Positions 56,697-64,000 of a stretch of DNA of 64,000 nt are shown one piece after another; the stretch's first letter is position 1, and each line of letters opens with the position of its first letter. The notes below the pieces were generated by a model. It had not been told where the DNA came from, searched no databases, and saw only the letters and a program-made list of their open reading frames with translations. Both the position numbers and the translations under genes were made by a program. Origin of the DNA: Rubripirellula amarantea (GTDB taxonomy: Bacteria; Planctomycetota; Planctomycetia; Pirellulales; Pirellulaceae); NCBI RefSeq assembly GCF_007859865.1, contig NZ_SJPI01000001.1:1550001-1614000 (forward strand), given 5' to 3'.

Positions 56697-56755
56697 ACCG
56701 GCCAGCGCTTCTGCCAGCATTGATCCTCATAGCGTGGCATCGCTAAGTCGAAGCG

Positions 56756-57331
56756 TTAGTCTTTCCGGCCCGAGGTATCGCTGACATCGACGCGTGAACT
56801 GGCGTATTCGACTTCGATGATTATTCCGTTGTCATTCGGTTGAACAGTCTGTCGAAGGGGACTGGTGCGATAGCTGGAATAACGTCGATCCAACGTCGCG
56901 GTTGGGATCATCCCAGGTCGTTCGGCACCGTTGCCGATATCGTGATAAGCAATGACGACGACTCGATGTTCGCCCGCCAACGCACCATCATCAGCAGCGT
57001 AAGTCCCAAGAAGGAAGCTCCCATCAGGTTGAATCTTACCCCTTGCCGTGACTGGGTTTTCCAAACCGAACTTTTGGTACTCCAGGCTTTCAAATTCAAC
57101 TGTTCCGTCACGCAACACAACGCCGTCGGGGAAACGAACGATTCCACGGACGTAGTGCAGTGGTGGAGCGGACGATCGGTTGCAGCCAGCAGGGCTGACG
57201 AAGAGGATCACTAAAAGCAGCGCGCTTTTATCAAGCAGCGCAATCTTATCAAACAGCGCACGTTTATTAAGTGGATGCCAACGATCAAGCGGATGCCAAC
57301 CCAATCGCCTTGCTGCACTTAATTTCCACAT
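56756..57331 (-). CDS. Lipoprotein with a transthyretin-like domain (copy 2) and a hexapeptide-repeat n-region
   Basis: The protein is about 191 residues from ATG 57331 (the open frame reaches a TTG at 57367). The lipobox VSPAGC follows a hydrophobic core SALLLVILFV. The n-region before it is made of five six-residue repeats related to DKIALL and DRWHPL, far longer than a normal signal. The mature domain resembles copy 1: DDGALAGEHRVVV and LDRRYSSYRT align with its DGALPGRYEV and LEGRYAT elements. It faces the DUF1559 copy 2 gene across 59 bases. Confidence 0.72.
   Translation of the reverse strand: MWKLSAARRLGWHPLDRWHPLNKRALFDKIALLDKSALLLVILFVSPAGCNRSSAPPLHYVRGIVRFPDGVVLRDGTVEFESLEYQKFGLENPVTARGKIQPDGSFLLGTYAADDGALAGEHRVVVIAYHDIGNGAERPGMIPTATLDRRYSSYRTSPLRQTVQPNDNGIIIEVEYASSRVDVSDTSGRKD
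57215..57304. repeat. Five 18-bp tandem repeats coding for hexapeptides in a lipoprotein signal region
   Basis: Five contiguous 18-bp units fall into two subtypes: three AAGCAGCGCGCTTTTATC-like units (57215-57268) and two AAGCGGATGCCAACCCAA-like units (57269-57304). The array is in frame with the lipoprotein gene on the minus strand and encodes two WHPL-type and three ALL/ALF-type hexapeptides. Confidence 0.9.
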
Positions 57332-57392
57332 GAAGGTCGCTTCACTTTTGCCAGGAAGGGTTGGCAACGGCAGGCTCTGTTCCGATCGTCCC

Positions 57393-57440
57393 GACTATTA
57401 GATAGCCCAGACTTCTAGTTGGCCCCGGCTTTTAGTTTGG
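57393..57440. repeat. Degenerate 17-18-bp tandem repeat at the stop codon of the thioredoxin-like gene
   Basis: Three related units, GACTATTAGATAGCCCA, GACTTCTAGTTGGCCCCG and GCTTTTAGTTTGG, run head to tail. On the minus strand the first contains the stop codon TAA of the 57432 gene, and the next two contain further TAG/TAA triplets. Confidence 0.5.
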
Positions 57441-58052
57441 TTCGCTCAACATTGCCTTGATCGAATCAACGACCTTCTTTGCATCGATTGAATCTTCTGA
57501 AAACACAAGCGTCCCCACCACTTGGCTGTCCTGAGCAATGATCACGGTCACTGCATCCGAACTGGAAAGTTGATATTCCAACGGACCAGTTTTGGAATCT
57601 TCGGCGACAACGATCGGCAGCAACGTTTCGCCAAGTTCACCCGCCAGGGAAGCGGCATGTTCCTTAAGCGTCGGGACTTCGTCACCAAGAAACGTGACGA
57701 GACCCTTAAGCTTTTCGTCCGAATTCTTGCGAAGCGACTGATCAAGTTGCTTCGCAAGATTCACTAAACCGTCGGATGGTTTGCGAGCGAAAACCAAAAC
57801 CATGGGGCTCGACCCGTATCGACATCGATAACACAGCGTATCACCCGGTTCGATCGTATCATCGACCGCGCCAGCGACTTTGATAACGCGAAACGCACCC
57901 AAAGGATCACCCGCTTGCAAGCCTTTCGCTGAGCTATTTGAAGCAGCCTTCGCCTCAGCAGCGTTGGAAGAATTGGTCCAGAAGCTGGTGTCGAACGAGG
58001 TCAACAAAACAATGACACTCATTGCGAACAGAAAAGGTTTGCTGCGGGGCAT
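57432..58052 (-). CDS. Secreted thioredoxin-like protein
   Basis: This 206-residue protein has a signal peptide SKPFLFAMSVIVLLTSF and a mature domain containing C74-Y-R-C77 before VLVFARKPSD, a CxxC placed at the start of a helix after a beta strand as in thioredoxins. Later strands (VTFLGDEVPT, TVIIAQDSQVVGTLVF) complete a plausible fold. The typical WCGPC is absent, so it may be a binding or structural redox protein. It lies 87 bases downstream of the DUF1080 gene, with a strong hairpin between. Confidence 0.62.
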   Translation of the reverse strand: MPRSKPFLFAMSVIVLLTSFDTSFWTNSSNAAEAKAASNSSAKGLQAGDPLGAFRVIKVAGAVDDTIEPGDTLCYRCRYGSSPMVLVFARKPSDGLVNLAKQLDQSLRKNSDEKLKGLVTFLGDEVPTLKEHAASLAGELGETLLPIVVAEDSKTGPLEYQLSSSDAVTVIIAQDSQVVGTLVFSEDSIDAKKVVDSIKAMLSEPN

Positions 58053-58098
58053 CTTGAGTTCCTACGTTTTTGATGGAATAAGGCCGGCGGGTTCATTA

Positions 58099-58138
58099 TC
58101 GGCTTGTCGCGGGATTATGAAAGCCCCGCGTCAGCCGA
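58099..58138 (-). terminator. Strong intercistronic hairpin after the DUF1080 gene
   Basis: On the minus strand TCGGCT-GA-CGCGGG pairs with CCCGCG-ACA-AGCCGA around an 11-base loop, giving two 6-bp helices with a small internal loop. It begins one base after the DUF1080 stop. There is no T tract, so this is either a Rho-independent terminator of the U-less kind or an mRNA-stabilising structure between two cotranscribed genes. Confidence 0.5.
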
Positions 58139-58139
58139 C

Positions 58140-58883
58140 CTACTTCAGGTCACGGATTCGGATATCTCGAAATTTGGTCCACATGGGTTTTCCGGCATGC
58201 AATTGCAACGCGAGGACTCCTTCAAGCAGTTTCTTTTCGGAGTGTTCATCTGTGAAGTCCAACACCAAGCGACCATTCAGGTAATGCTGGATATGGTTTC
58301 CTTTCGCAATGATCACGACCTCATTCCAGTCGTCGACCTTCATCAGATCTTTGAACTCATTTTCGGAAATTAGGTCGTCACGCACGACGGTCTTTCCATC
58401 CAATGTCCAAACCGCTTGCTCACCCACCATGCAAATTCTTCCTCGCGATCCGCCTTCGTCATAAATGAAACTGGAGACGTTAGGGAAGATTTCCTCGTTG
58501 CGAACTTCATGTTGGTAACCACGGACAACCCAGTCATTCTTCGCCGAATCGTCTGTAATATGCTTTGAACGGTATTGAATCCCTGAATTATTGGTTGCAT
58601 TGCATTGAAACGACAAACGCAATTCAAAATCCTTCAGCGTGCCGCCTTTCCAAATCAGAAAAGTATTGCCTTTTGCAACATTTTCGGGAGTCGTTTCGCC
58701 ATAGATAACACCGTCCTTCACGGACCAAAGTCGCGGGTCGCCATCCCATCCGGTAAGGTCCTCGCCGTTGAAAAGCTGGGTCATCCCCGCAGCTTCAGTC
58801 GGTACTGTTGTGACCAAGTCTTCCGCCGACAAAGAAGGAGTGAATAGGAACGCAATCAATAGAAGCTGAAGGGATCGTTTCAT
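58140..58883 (-). CDS. Secreted DUF1080 protein (3-keto-disaccharide hydrolase-type)
   Basis: The protein is about 247 residues from ATG 58883, which places a clean signal peptide (SLQLLLIAFLFTPSLSA) at the start; the frame is open to 58967. The DUF1080 jelly-roll signature is clear: MTQLFNGEDLTGWDGDP, LWSVKDGVIYGET, DFELRLSFQ, NSGIQYRS and the C-terminal LQLHAGKPMWTKFRDI. Family members act on or bind glycans, and some hydrolyse 3-keto-glycosides. Consistent with the sulfatase and esterase nearby. Confidence 0.88.
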   Translation of the reverse strand: MKRSLQLLLIAFLFTPSLSAEDLVTTVPTEAAGMTQLFNGEDLTGWDGDPRLWSVKDGVIYGETTPENVAKGNTFLIWKGGTLKDFELRLSFQCNATNNSGIQYRSKHITDDSAKNDWVVRGYQHEVRNEEIFPNVSSFIYDEGGSRGRICMVGEQAVWTLDGKTVVRDDLISENEFKDLMKVDDWNEVVIIAKGNHIQHYLNGRLVLDFTDEHSEKKLLEGVLALQLHAGKPMWTKFRDIRIRDLK

Positions 58884-59473
58884 TGGAAAAATCACCGAGG
58901 GATTGTGAGGAAGGAGAGAATGTGTGGGAGAGAGACTTAGGTAGGCGACTGAAGTGAGTCGGAACACTAATTCAAGTATGCCCCATCATGGCGGGCAGCT
59001 CAAATGATAGTGAGAAACAATCCTGAAGACGCAAACCGAGGCGGAAATCCTCGAGAAATTGCCCAGCTTTGGCTGGTGAAGTCATACCACGTAGCCGTTT
59101 CACTTCGCTTGAAGTCTGACCTATTCGTTGCAAGTGTCCAAATCAGCCTGATCCATCCAATTGATGGGTCGACCCACCCGATTGACGGCGGTAGTGCAAT
59201 GGATTGCATCGTCCCCCGTTGGATTGCACCGTCCCCCGTTTCGAAAATCGCTCACCAGAGTTTGGTCTGCTGACTCTTGCTAGTTGGGGCGATTTGGCGG
59301 TCTTGTTAGCGTGGGCTTAGCTGCAATTTTCTCGTGCATGCTGAAAGATGCCGTCTTTGTTCCCAGCGGTAACGATGCTTCGTTGATTCCGATCTATCCT
59401 GCACTGCAATTGACGAATTGAAGCGAGTCATCTTCTACACGCGCTCGGGTGGTCGCAGTGATCAACGCAAACG
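58884..59473. other. 590-base intergenic region
   Basis: No gene is supported. Its notable content is a 20-bp tandem duplication at 59201 and a degenerate period-21 repeat just before it (about 59149-59185, two copies of a CCAATTGATGG/CCGATTGACGG motif). Confidence 0.5.
59201..59240. repeat. 20-bp tandem duplication
   Basis: GGATTGCATCGTCCCCCGTT is followed immediately by a second copy differing at one base (C for T at position 9). It lies in non-coding DNA between the DUF1080 gene and the polytopic membrane protein gene. Confidence 0.92.
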
Positions 59474-60754
59474 TCAGAACGAGTAAAACCACGACTCGCG
59501 AAGACGCTTGGCGATCTCGTTGTTACCGACCAACCATCGTTGCTCCCTTTGGCCTGTCCAGCGATCCGAAGCGCTTCGTTCGATCACTCGTATGCCTCGA
59601 TCGATCTGGTAGCGGCGAGCGAGATCGTCCGCGACTGCAATTTGGTACCGAGCTTGCGGGTAAATCGGTGCCCAGCATGTTTCGATTGACCATCGTTGCA
59701 GAGAAACAAAATGCCAACCATCGCCGTCTTGGTCGTCTTCGACAAACCTTTGAGTCTGCTCAGGTAATTTATCGACGACTGACTGATGAATTTCGATGTC
59801 CGCGCCGCTGGTATGAGGCGAATATAGCGACCACGACAACCAGTGATCCCAATAACCGGCTCTTTCAGCAAGCGGAGCCACGCATGCGACGATGATTAGG
59901 ATCCGAGCAATGGACCATAATCGCGAACGGGGGCGTGGAACGTCATTGGGTTGAATCCCGACGTGGTCTTGCATTTCATTACGGTGCAACGTCATCAGGA
60001 AGATCAACGCTTGAATCAACAGCGCGACATTCCACACGACGACACCCCAACTGTGTCCGAGACTCCATGGCCCGAGTAATCCGATCAACGTGGCATGCAT
60101 GAAGATGACAATCACTAGTGCGAAACGCTGTGTCCTCTTAGGCAGCAGCATCACCGCCGCCAGAAACTCAGTGACCGGAAGCGCAAAGCAGAGCCTCGTC
60201 GCAATTTCGTCAACGGCGAGTCCATCGAACCACCCCACGCCAAGTACGTCCTTTGGGAGTTTGAGCATGTGAAGGACGAAATCGTGGCCGACCGTATGAA
60301 CGAACTGATAGTCAAACTTTCCCAGGGAGCTATACAGATAAACGCTCGTCATCAAAACCAAGATCCAGTGTCGAGCAATCTGGCACGTCGGAGCAAACGC
60401 AAAGATGATCGCGTAAAAGAAAGATTGGTAAGCCCAAGGTTGGAGTCGATGTTGATCCAATGCAAACAGCAAGGTCAGGCAAATAGCCACGCACGCCCAC
60501 GCTTTGCGACGCCATGCATTCTTGATGTAGTTTCCGAGGATCCCGATCGCCATCAGTGTCCCCGACATGACAAAGGTTGCGATTCGAGAGGCCACCTGTC
60601 CATCGACTTTGCGTACGATGTCAAGCAATGGTAGGGAAGGAAGCGATCCTGGCTGCGACGTAACCCACCACAGTGGCCAAGTAGCGATCAACAAAGCCAT
60701 CAACGCCAAGGCCCAGAAGCGAGATAGAAGCGGTGCGTCTTCCTGTGAATTCAC
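59474..60754 (-). CDS. Polytopic membrane protein (HTTM/DoxX-like)
   Basis: This 426-residue protein has about eight to nine hydrophobic helices over the first 310 residues, among them FWALALMALLIATWPLWWV, VYLYSSLGKFDYQFV, LPVTEFLAAVMLLP and ILIIVACVAPLAERAGYW. The arrangement recalls HTTM (vitamin K-carboxylase-like) and MauE/DoxX membrane proteins; I see no catalytic signature. The C-terminal ~110 residues are soluble and charged. The start is GTG 60754. No partner gene is obvious. Confidence 0.65.
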   Translation of the reverse strand: MNSQEDAPLLSRFWALALMALLIATWPLWWVTSQPGSLPSLPLLDIVRKVDGQVASRIATFVMSGTLMAIGILGNYIKNAWRRKAWACVAICLTLLFALDQHRLQPWAYQSFFYAIIFAFAPTCQIARHWILVLMTSVYLYSSLGKFDYQFVHTVGHDFVLHMLKLPKDVLGVGWFDGLAVDEIATRLCFALPVTEFLAAVMLLPKRTQRFALVIVIFMHATLIGLLGPWSLGHSWGVVVWNVALLIQALIFLMTLHRNEMQDHVGIQPNDVPRPRSRLWSIARILIIVACVAPLAERAGYWDHWLSWSLYSPHTSGADIEIHQSVVDKLPEQTQRFVEDDQDGDGWHFVSLQRWSIETCWAPIYPQARYQIAVADDLARRYQIDRGIRVIERSASDRWTGQREQRWLVGNNEIAKRLRESWFYSF

Positions 60755-60916
60755 GATTGCAAAGGACTTTGAATAAGTAAAACGGGTAAACGGCTTGGGC
60801 TACTTTAGTATCCTGTTATCAGAACTCTATTTTTTATCTGCGGCAATCATGGCCTACTTTGGGGCACTCCGGTGAACCCACCCCGGTCTACTCGTTGGAA
60901 TACATGAGGCAATTGC

Positions 60917-62437
60917 ATGGTCTGCTCTCACTCACGCTTGGCTGATACAAGGCTTCTCGGTAGCAAAGTTGCGTATCTTTTCTCGCTCTGCGTCGTAGTC
61001 ATCGGATTAGCCACCACGGCAAAACGCGCAGTTGCAGATTTGCTGATCTATTCACCTCCGGGAACGGACATGACCGTTCAGTTGATGGGGAACGTTGACG
61101 TGAACGTAGGCGGAACAATCTCGTACCGCCATCCTCGAGGCACCCTGCACTTTTCGGCGCAAGACTGCAAAATCGTACGCACGACCAGCACGAAAAAGCT
61201 TTACGCCAACGAACGACTTGAAGCAAAGCGAGGGGGGACGGCCGACGCTTACCTGAAGCTCGCTTTATGGTGCGTAGAGCATGCCTTGATCAAGCAGGCG
61301 GATGAAGCGATCAAAGAGGCTTGGAAGGTCGATCCTGACAATCGTAGGGTCAAGCTTATGCTTGCGTTGACTCGCTATCGCCGGGGAACCGTTCCTTCAT
61401 CGCCGAACATCGAAGAAGAAATAAGAGCGTTCGTTAAGAACGAGGACATGAAGGTCGCTCGTAGTCGTCATTTTATTCTATTGCACGACACACCGGAAAA
61501 CGACGACCCGATTTTAAAGATGCCTGTCTCAAGATACCGGCTTCAGTTGCTTGAAAAGGTTTATGACAGCTTTTACATGAAGTACGCCTTGGAAGGTTAC
61601 CCATTGAAGGTTCCTCGTGAACCGATGCGAGTCGTGCTGTTCAACAACCATGGCGACTATTTGAATTTCGTTAGATTGCTTGATCCATCGCTAAAAATGG
61701 CATCGGGGTTCTATTCACCTAAGGAAAACATCGCGATCTACTACCAGCAGCGATCGGACCATGCCTTTGCCGGTTTAAGTGAAACGAGCAAGATGCTCAG
61801 CCAGTCTCGAGAGAGTCTTAAGCGAGCTCAATTACGTGGCGAAGTCAGTGGGGCTGGTGAGTTCATCCGATTTGCCAAGACGCTCGAACTGATCATGGAT
61901 ATTATCGTCGAGGACGAAGAGATTGAAGTCGTCACTCATGAGGCCACACACCAACTGGCAGCGAACAGCGATCTATTGAGTCGCGAACGATTCCAAGTGC
62001 GTTGGGCTCACGAAGGATTGGCGAGCTATTTTGAGGCACCGAAAGATGCGACGTGGTCTGGTATCGGTGCGGTCAATGAAACGCGTTTGGGTTACTACCG
62101 AATCTTGGCACTCGATCCAGAGCGTTCCTCGATTGAGTATGTCGTCACCGACAGGATTTTTGACGAGGCAGGCGATCACTTTTCGCAGTTGGCAGCCTAC
62201 GGACAAGCTTGGGCGTTGACTCACTTCTTGATGGAAAAGCACCTGGACAAACTCATTGAGTTTTATCGCAAGATGGCCGTCGATGATTTTGAAACCACTC
62301 GCGACGAAGTCTGGCAAGCGAAAGTACTCAAAACGTTCAAGCAGTGTTTCGGCGACTTAGAAAAGCTCGATTTGGAATGGCGATCTTATATGCAAGGACT
62401 TCGAACTGACGCCGAAAAGCTAGCCGCCCAACCGTAA
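60917..62437 (+). CDS. DUF1570 secreted metalloprotease-like protein
   Basis: This 506-residue protein has a signal-like segment (LFSLCVVVIGLATTAKRAVA) and a helical region with TPR-like character (about 95-170, LKLALWCVEHALIKQADEAI). The metal site H341-E-A-T-H345 is followed by E366 in HEGLASYFE, the spacing expected for a gluzincin zinc peptidase. DUF1570 is common in planctomycetes with unknown substrates. GAGG eight bases before ATG 60917 is a fair RBS. Confidence 0.82.
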   Translation: MVCSHSRLADTRLLGSKVAYLFSLCVVVIGLATTAKRAVADLLIYSPPGTDMTVQLMGNVDVNVGGTISYRHPRGTLHFSAQDCKIVRTTSTKKLYANERLEAKRGGTADAYLKLALWCVEHALIKQADEAIKEAWKVDPDNRRVKLMLALTRYRRGTVPSSPNIEEEIRAFVKNEDMKVARSRHFILLHDTPENDDPILKMPVSRYRLQLLEKVYDSFYMKYALEGYPLKVPREPMRVVLFNNHGDYLNFVRLLDPSLKMASGFYSPKENIAIYYQQRSDHAFAGLSETSKMLSQSRESLKRAQLRGEVSGAGEFIRFAKTLELIMDIIVEDEEIEVVTHEATHQLAANSDLLSRERFQVRWAHEGLASYFEAPKDATWSGIGAVNETRLGYYRILALDPERSSIEYVVTDRIFDEAGDHFSQLAAYGQAWALTHFLMEKHLDKLIEFYRKMAVDDFETTRDEVWQAKVLKTFKQCFGDLEKLDLEWRSYMQGLRTDAEKLAAQP

Positions 62438-62513
62438 CGATTTAGTCGCCAGACTCATTTCCGGCAATCCAACAAGAAGGCCGTGTCCAACACCACAGGC
62501 TAAAAGATCCCAA

Positions 62514-62599
62514 TGCCCAGGGCGGGACTTGAACCCGCATAGCCGTTACCAGCCGGGGGATTTTAAATCCCCTGTGTCTGCCAATTCCACCACCTGGGC
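62514..62599 (-). tRNA. tRNA-Leu (anticodon UAA)
   Basis: On the minus strand, GCCCAGG begins the acceptor stem and pairs with CCTGGGC near the 3' end, followed by discriminator A. GGTGGAATTGGCAGACAC forms the D arm, GGGGA-TTTAAAA-TCCCC the anticodon arm with TAA, and GCGGGTTCAAGTCCCGC the T arm. A long variable arm sits between, as expected for a class II Leu tRNA. CCA is not encoded. The total is 86 bases. Confidence 0.96.
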
Positions 62600-63152
62600 A
62601 GGTGCCGCTTATCGCGGGTTGGTGCATTTCTTCATGCGGACATTGGCTAGGCCGCTGCCGTCGATTCTTGAAACGGACGACGGTACGAATCGTTTGGTTC
62701 GCACCCGAACATTAGAATAATGCTCCTTCGGGCTGGCAACCGCCTATCAGCATCGAAAGACAGAGCAACTTTGTTGGTTCGTGCCCTGTATTTATCGCCC
62801 TTTGTTTTATCGACTGCGACGATCGTGACCGGCCATTGCTGGCTACGTAGCGACAAAACGTTTCAATTCCGACGCTCTTGAGACCGCTTGGCTACCCAAG
62901 TTCTCAGCAACCCAGTCGTCCGCAATTACAGCCCTCTGTAAAACCAGTCCACAGCAAAACCGCGGCTTCTGCTGGTCCTGGACCTCTGCCATCTTCGTCG
63001 GCCTGCCATCTCATCGGCCTGCCATCTCAGTGTCTCGTCACCACGGTACCCCAAGCCGTGGGCCGGTGGCGGAAAGTCTGCAACACCGACACGCGACGAC
63101 AGTATGATGGGAGCTCGCAATTTTGCTATTCGCTCCTATGGGCAACTGATAA
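62600..63152. other. 553-base intergenic region upstream of the sulfatase
   Basis: No gene is supported between the tRNA and the sulfatase start. It carries a perfect 16-bp tandem duplication at 62998-63029 and otherwise no clear promoter, terminator or hairpin. Confidence 0.5.
62998..63029. repeat. Perfect 16-bp tandem duplication
   Basis: TCGGCCTGCCATCTCA occurs twice with no gap, with a partial third match (CTGCCATCT) about 12 bases upstream. It lies about 125 bases before the sulfatase start. Confidence 0.92.
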
Positions 63153-64000
63153 ATGATGACTCGGTTTACCGTTCTCCTGCTCGCTGCTTTGACTGCTACT
63201 GCGGCCGTCGCATCGGATCGCAACTTCGTTTTCTTCCTCGTTGATGATCTAGGTTGCAAGGACCTAGGGTTCGAAGGAAGTTCGTTTCATGAAACGCCCA
63301 ATATTGATGCATTGGCCGATGCGGGAATGCGATTCGATCAAGGCTACGCCGCATGCCAAGTTTGCAGTCCATCGCGAGCGAGTATTTTGCTTGGAAAGGC
63401 TACGCCTCGTCACGGCATCACGGATTGGATTGGTGCAGCGTCGGGAATGAAGTGGAACCGAGACGACCGCGTGTTACCGGCGGAGTACGTACATAACCTG
63501 CCGCATGAAGACGTCACTCTCGCTGAAGCCTTCCGTGATGGCGGCTACACGACATTCTTTGCCGGTAAGTGGCATCTTGGGGCTGAGGGTTCATGGCCAG
63601 AAGATCATGGCTTTGACATTAACAAGGGTGGCTGGAATGTTGGCAGTCCGGGCGGCGGGTACTTTGCGCCGTGGAAGAATCCTCGGCTTGAGAGCGGTCC
63701 CGACGGCGAATCGCTTACAATTCGTTTGGCCAACGAAACGGCGTCTTTCATTGACGAGCATCAAGATAAACCATTCTTGGCTTACCTTTCGTTCTATACG
63801 GTTCACGGACCGATCCAGACACGCGAAGCGTTGTGTAACAAGTACCGCGACAAGGCAAAGCAAATGGGCTTATTGGGCAATCAATCCCGCTTCGAATTGC
63901 AACGCCGGTTGCCTGTCCGTCAAGTGCAAGACAATCCGATCTACGCTGGAATGGTCGAGACGCTTGATACTGCGGTCGGCATCGTGATGGAAAAACTTAA
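63153..64000 (+). CDS. Sulfatase, 5' part (cut by the window end)
   Basis: The visible 282 residues start with a signal peptide (RFTVLLLAALTATAAVA). FLVDDLG provides metal-binding Asp residues, and C71-S-P-S-R is the sulfatase signature in which the Cys becomes formylglycine. FAGKWHLG holds the conserved Lys and His. An exported arylsulfatase-type enzyme that removes sulfate esters from polysaccharides, an abundant class in marine planctomycetes. The C-terminus lies outside the window. No maturase is nearby. Confidence 0.92.
   Translation, partial: MMTRFTVLLLAALTATAAVASDRNFVFFLVDDLGCKDLGFEGSSFHETPNIDALADAGMRFDQGYAACQVCSPSRASILLGKATPRHGITDWIGAASGMKWNRDDRVLPAEYVHNLPHEDVTLAEAFRDGGYTTFFAGKWHLGAEGSWPEDHGFDINKGGWNVGSPGGGYFAPWKNPRLESGPDGESLTIRLANETASFIDEHQDKPFLAYLSFYTVHGPIQTREALCNKYRDKAKQMGLLGNQSRFELQRRLPVRQVQDNPIYAGMVETLDTAVGIVMEKL

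Noticed and set aside
62529-62720. 63-codon plus-strand open frame
   Set aside because: It overlaps the tRNA-Leu gene on the opposite strand.
63505-63987. 160-codon open frame near the window end
   Set aside because: It is a shifted-frame shadow of the sulfatase, which is supported by the CSPSR and GKWHLG motifs.

Overview
The window looks like a chromosomal segment of a planctomycete of the Rhodopirellula/Pirellulaceae type. This rests on family content rather than a search. It holds a paired DUF1501 protein and cytochrome/DUF1549/DUF1553 protein, a very large PVC-type CxxCH dehydrogenase-like protein, two DUF1559 pseudopilin-like proteins with H-x-G-G...ADGS tails, a DUF1570 protein, a DUF1080 protein, a sulfatase, an ECF sigma factor coupled to a Ser/Thr kinase with beta-propeller repeats, and several secreted proteins of no known function. 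Genes are dense and lie on both strands, and RBSs are often weak or absent. I see no phage, insertion sequence or CRISPR array.

Layout. 1-7 kb (+): tyrA, a PurS-like/PurL fusion, an 8-cysteine ferredoxin-like protein and a secreted protein with a toroid-like C-terminus. 7-12 kb (-): the DUF1501 and cytochrome/DUF1553 pair. 12-17.4 kb (+): a CbxX-type AAA+ ATPase with a zinc ribbon, a PfkB sugar kinase and recG. 17.4-22 kb (-): a GH5-like hydrolase, an orphan LolD-type ABC ATPase, a prenyltransferase-beta-like toroid protein, a redoxin and fabI. 22.3-24.3 kb (+): a sigma-54 activator with GAF and Fis-type domains. 24.3-31.9 kb (-): an M20 peptidase, a J-like membrane protein, coaX and obg in a tightly coupled run, then two secreted proteins. 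31.9-34.5 kb: an 0.8-kb leader rich in inverted repeats, a sigma-70-type factor with an unusual N-terminus, and a clear intrinsic terminator. 34.6-36.7 kb (+): pncB-pncA, a two-gene NAD salvage operon. 36.7-40.9 kb (-): the ECF sigma/kinase pair. 41.3-43.8 kb: a DUF1559 protein with its lipoprotein, and an esterase. 43.9-49.4 kb (-): a CDP-alcohol phosphatidyltransferase and the 1,543-residue PVC cytochrome. 49.6-54.1 kb: an aldo/keto reductase, a TIM-barrel sugar isomerase, an orphan FliN-like protein, a TANGO2/NRDE protein and a nucleotide-sugar epimerase. 54.1-60.8 kb: a GYF-like membrane protein, a second DUF1559/lipoprotein pair, a thioredoxin-like protein, the DUF1080 protein and a polytopic membrane protein. 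60.9-64 kb: the DUF1570 metalloprotease-like protein, tRNA-Leu(UAA) and a sulfatase cut by the window edge.

Most identifiable functions are housekeeping (tyrosine and purine synthesis, CoA, NAD, fatty acid, ribosome assembly, recombination) mixed with secreted polysaccharide-degradation and surface functions. Regulation is well represented: a sigma-54 activator, a multi-HTH sigma factor and a kinase-linked ECF sigma factor.

The most striking pattern not explained by genes is a set of short tandem duplications (units of 13-20 bp). They sit directly on or after stop codons, in intergenic DNA, and inside the N-terminal regions or linkers of secreted proteins. The clearest is a five-copy 18-bp array encoding hexapeptides just before the hydrophobic core of a lipoprotein signal peptide. 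The other main leads are the sigma factor with three HTH-like modules and its structured leader.
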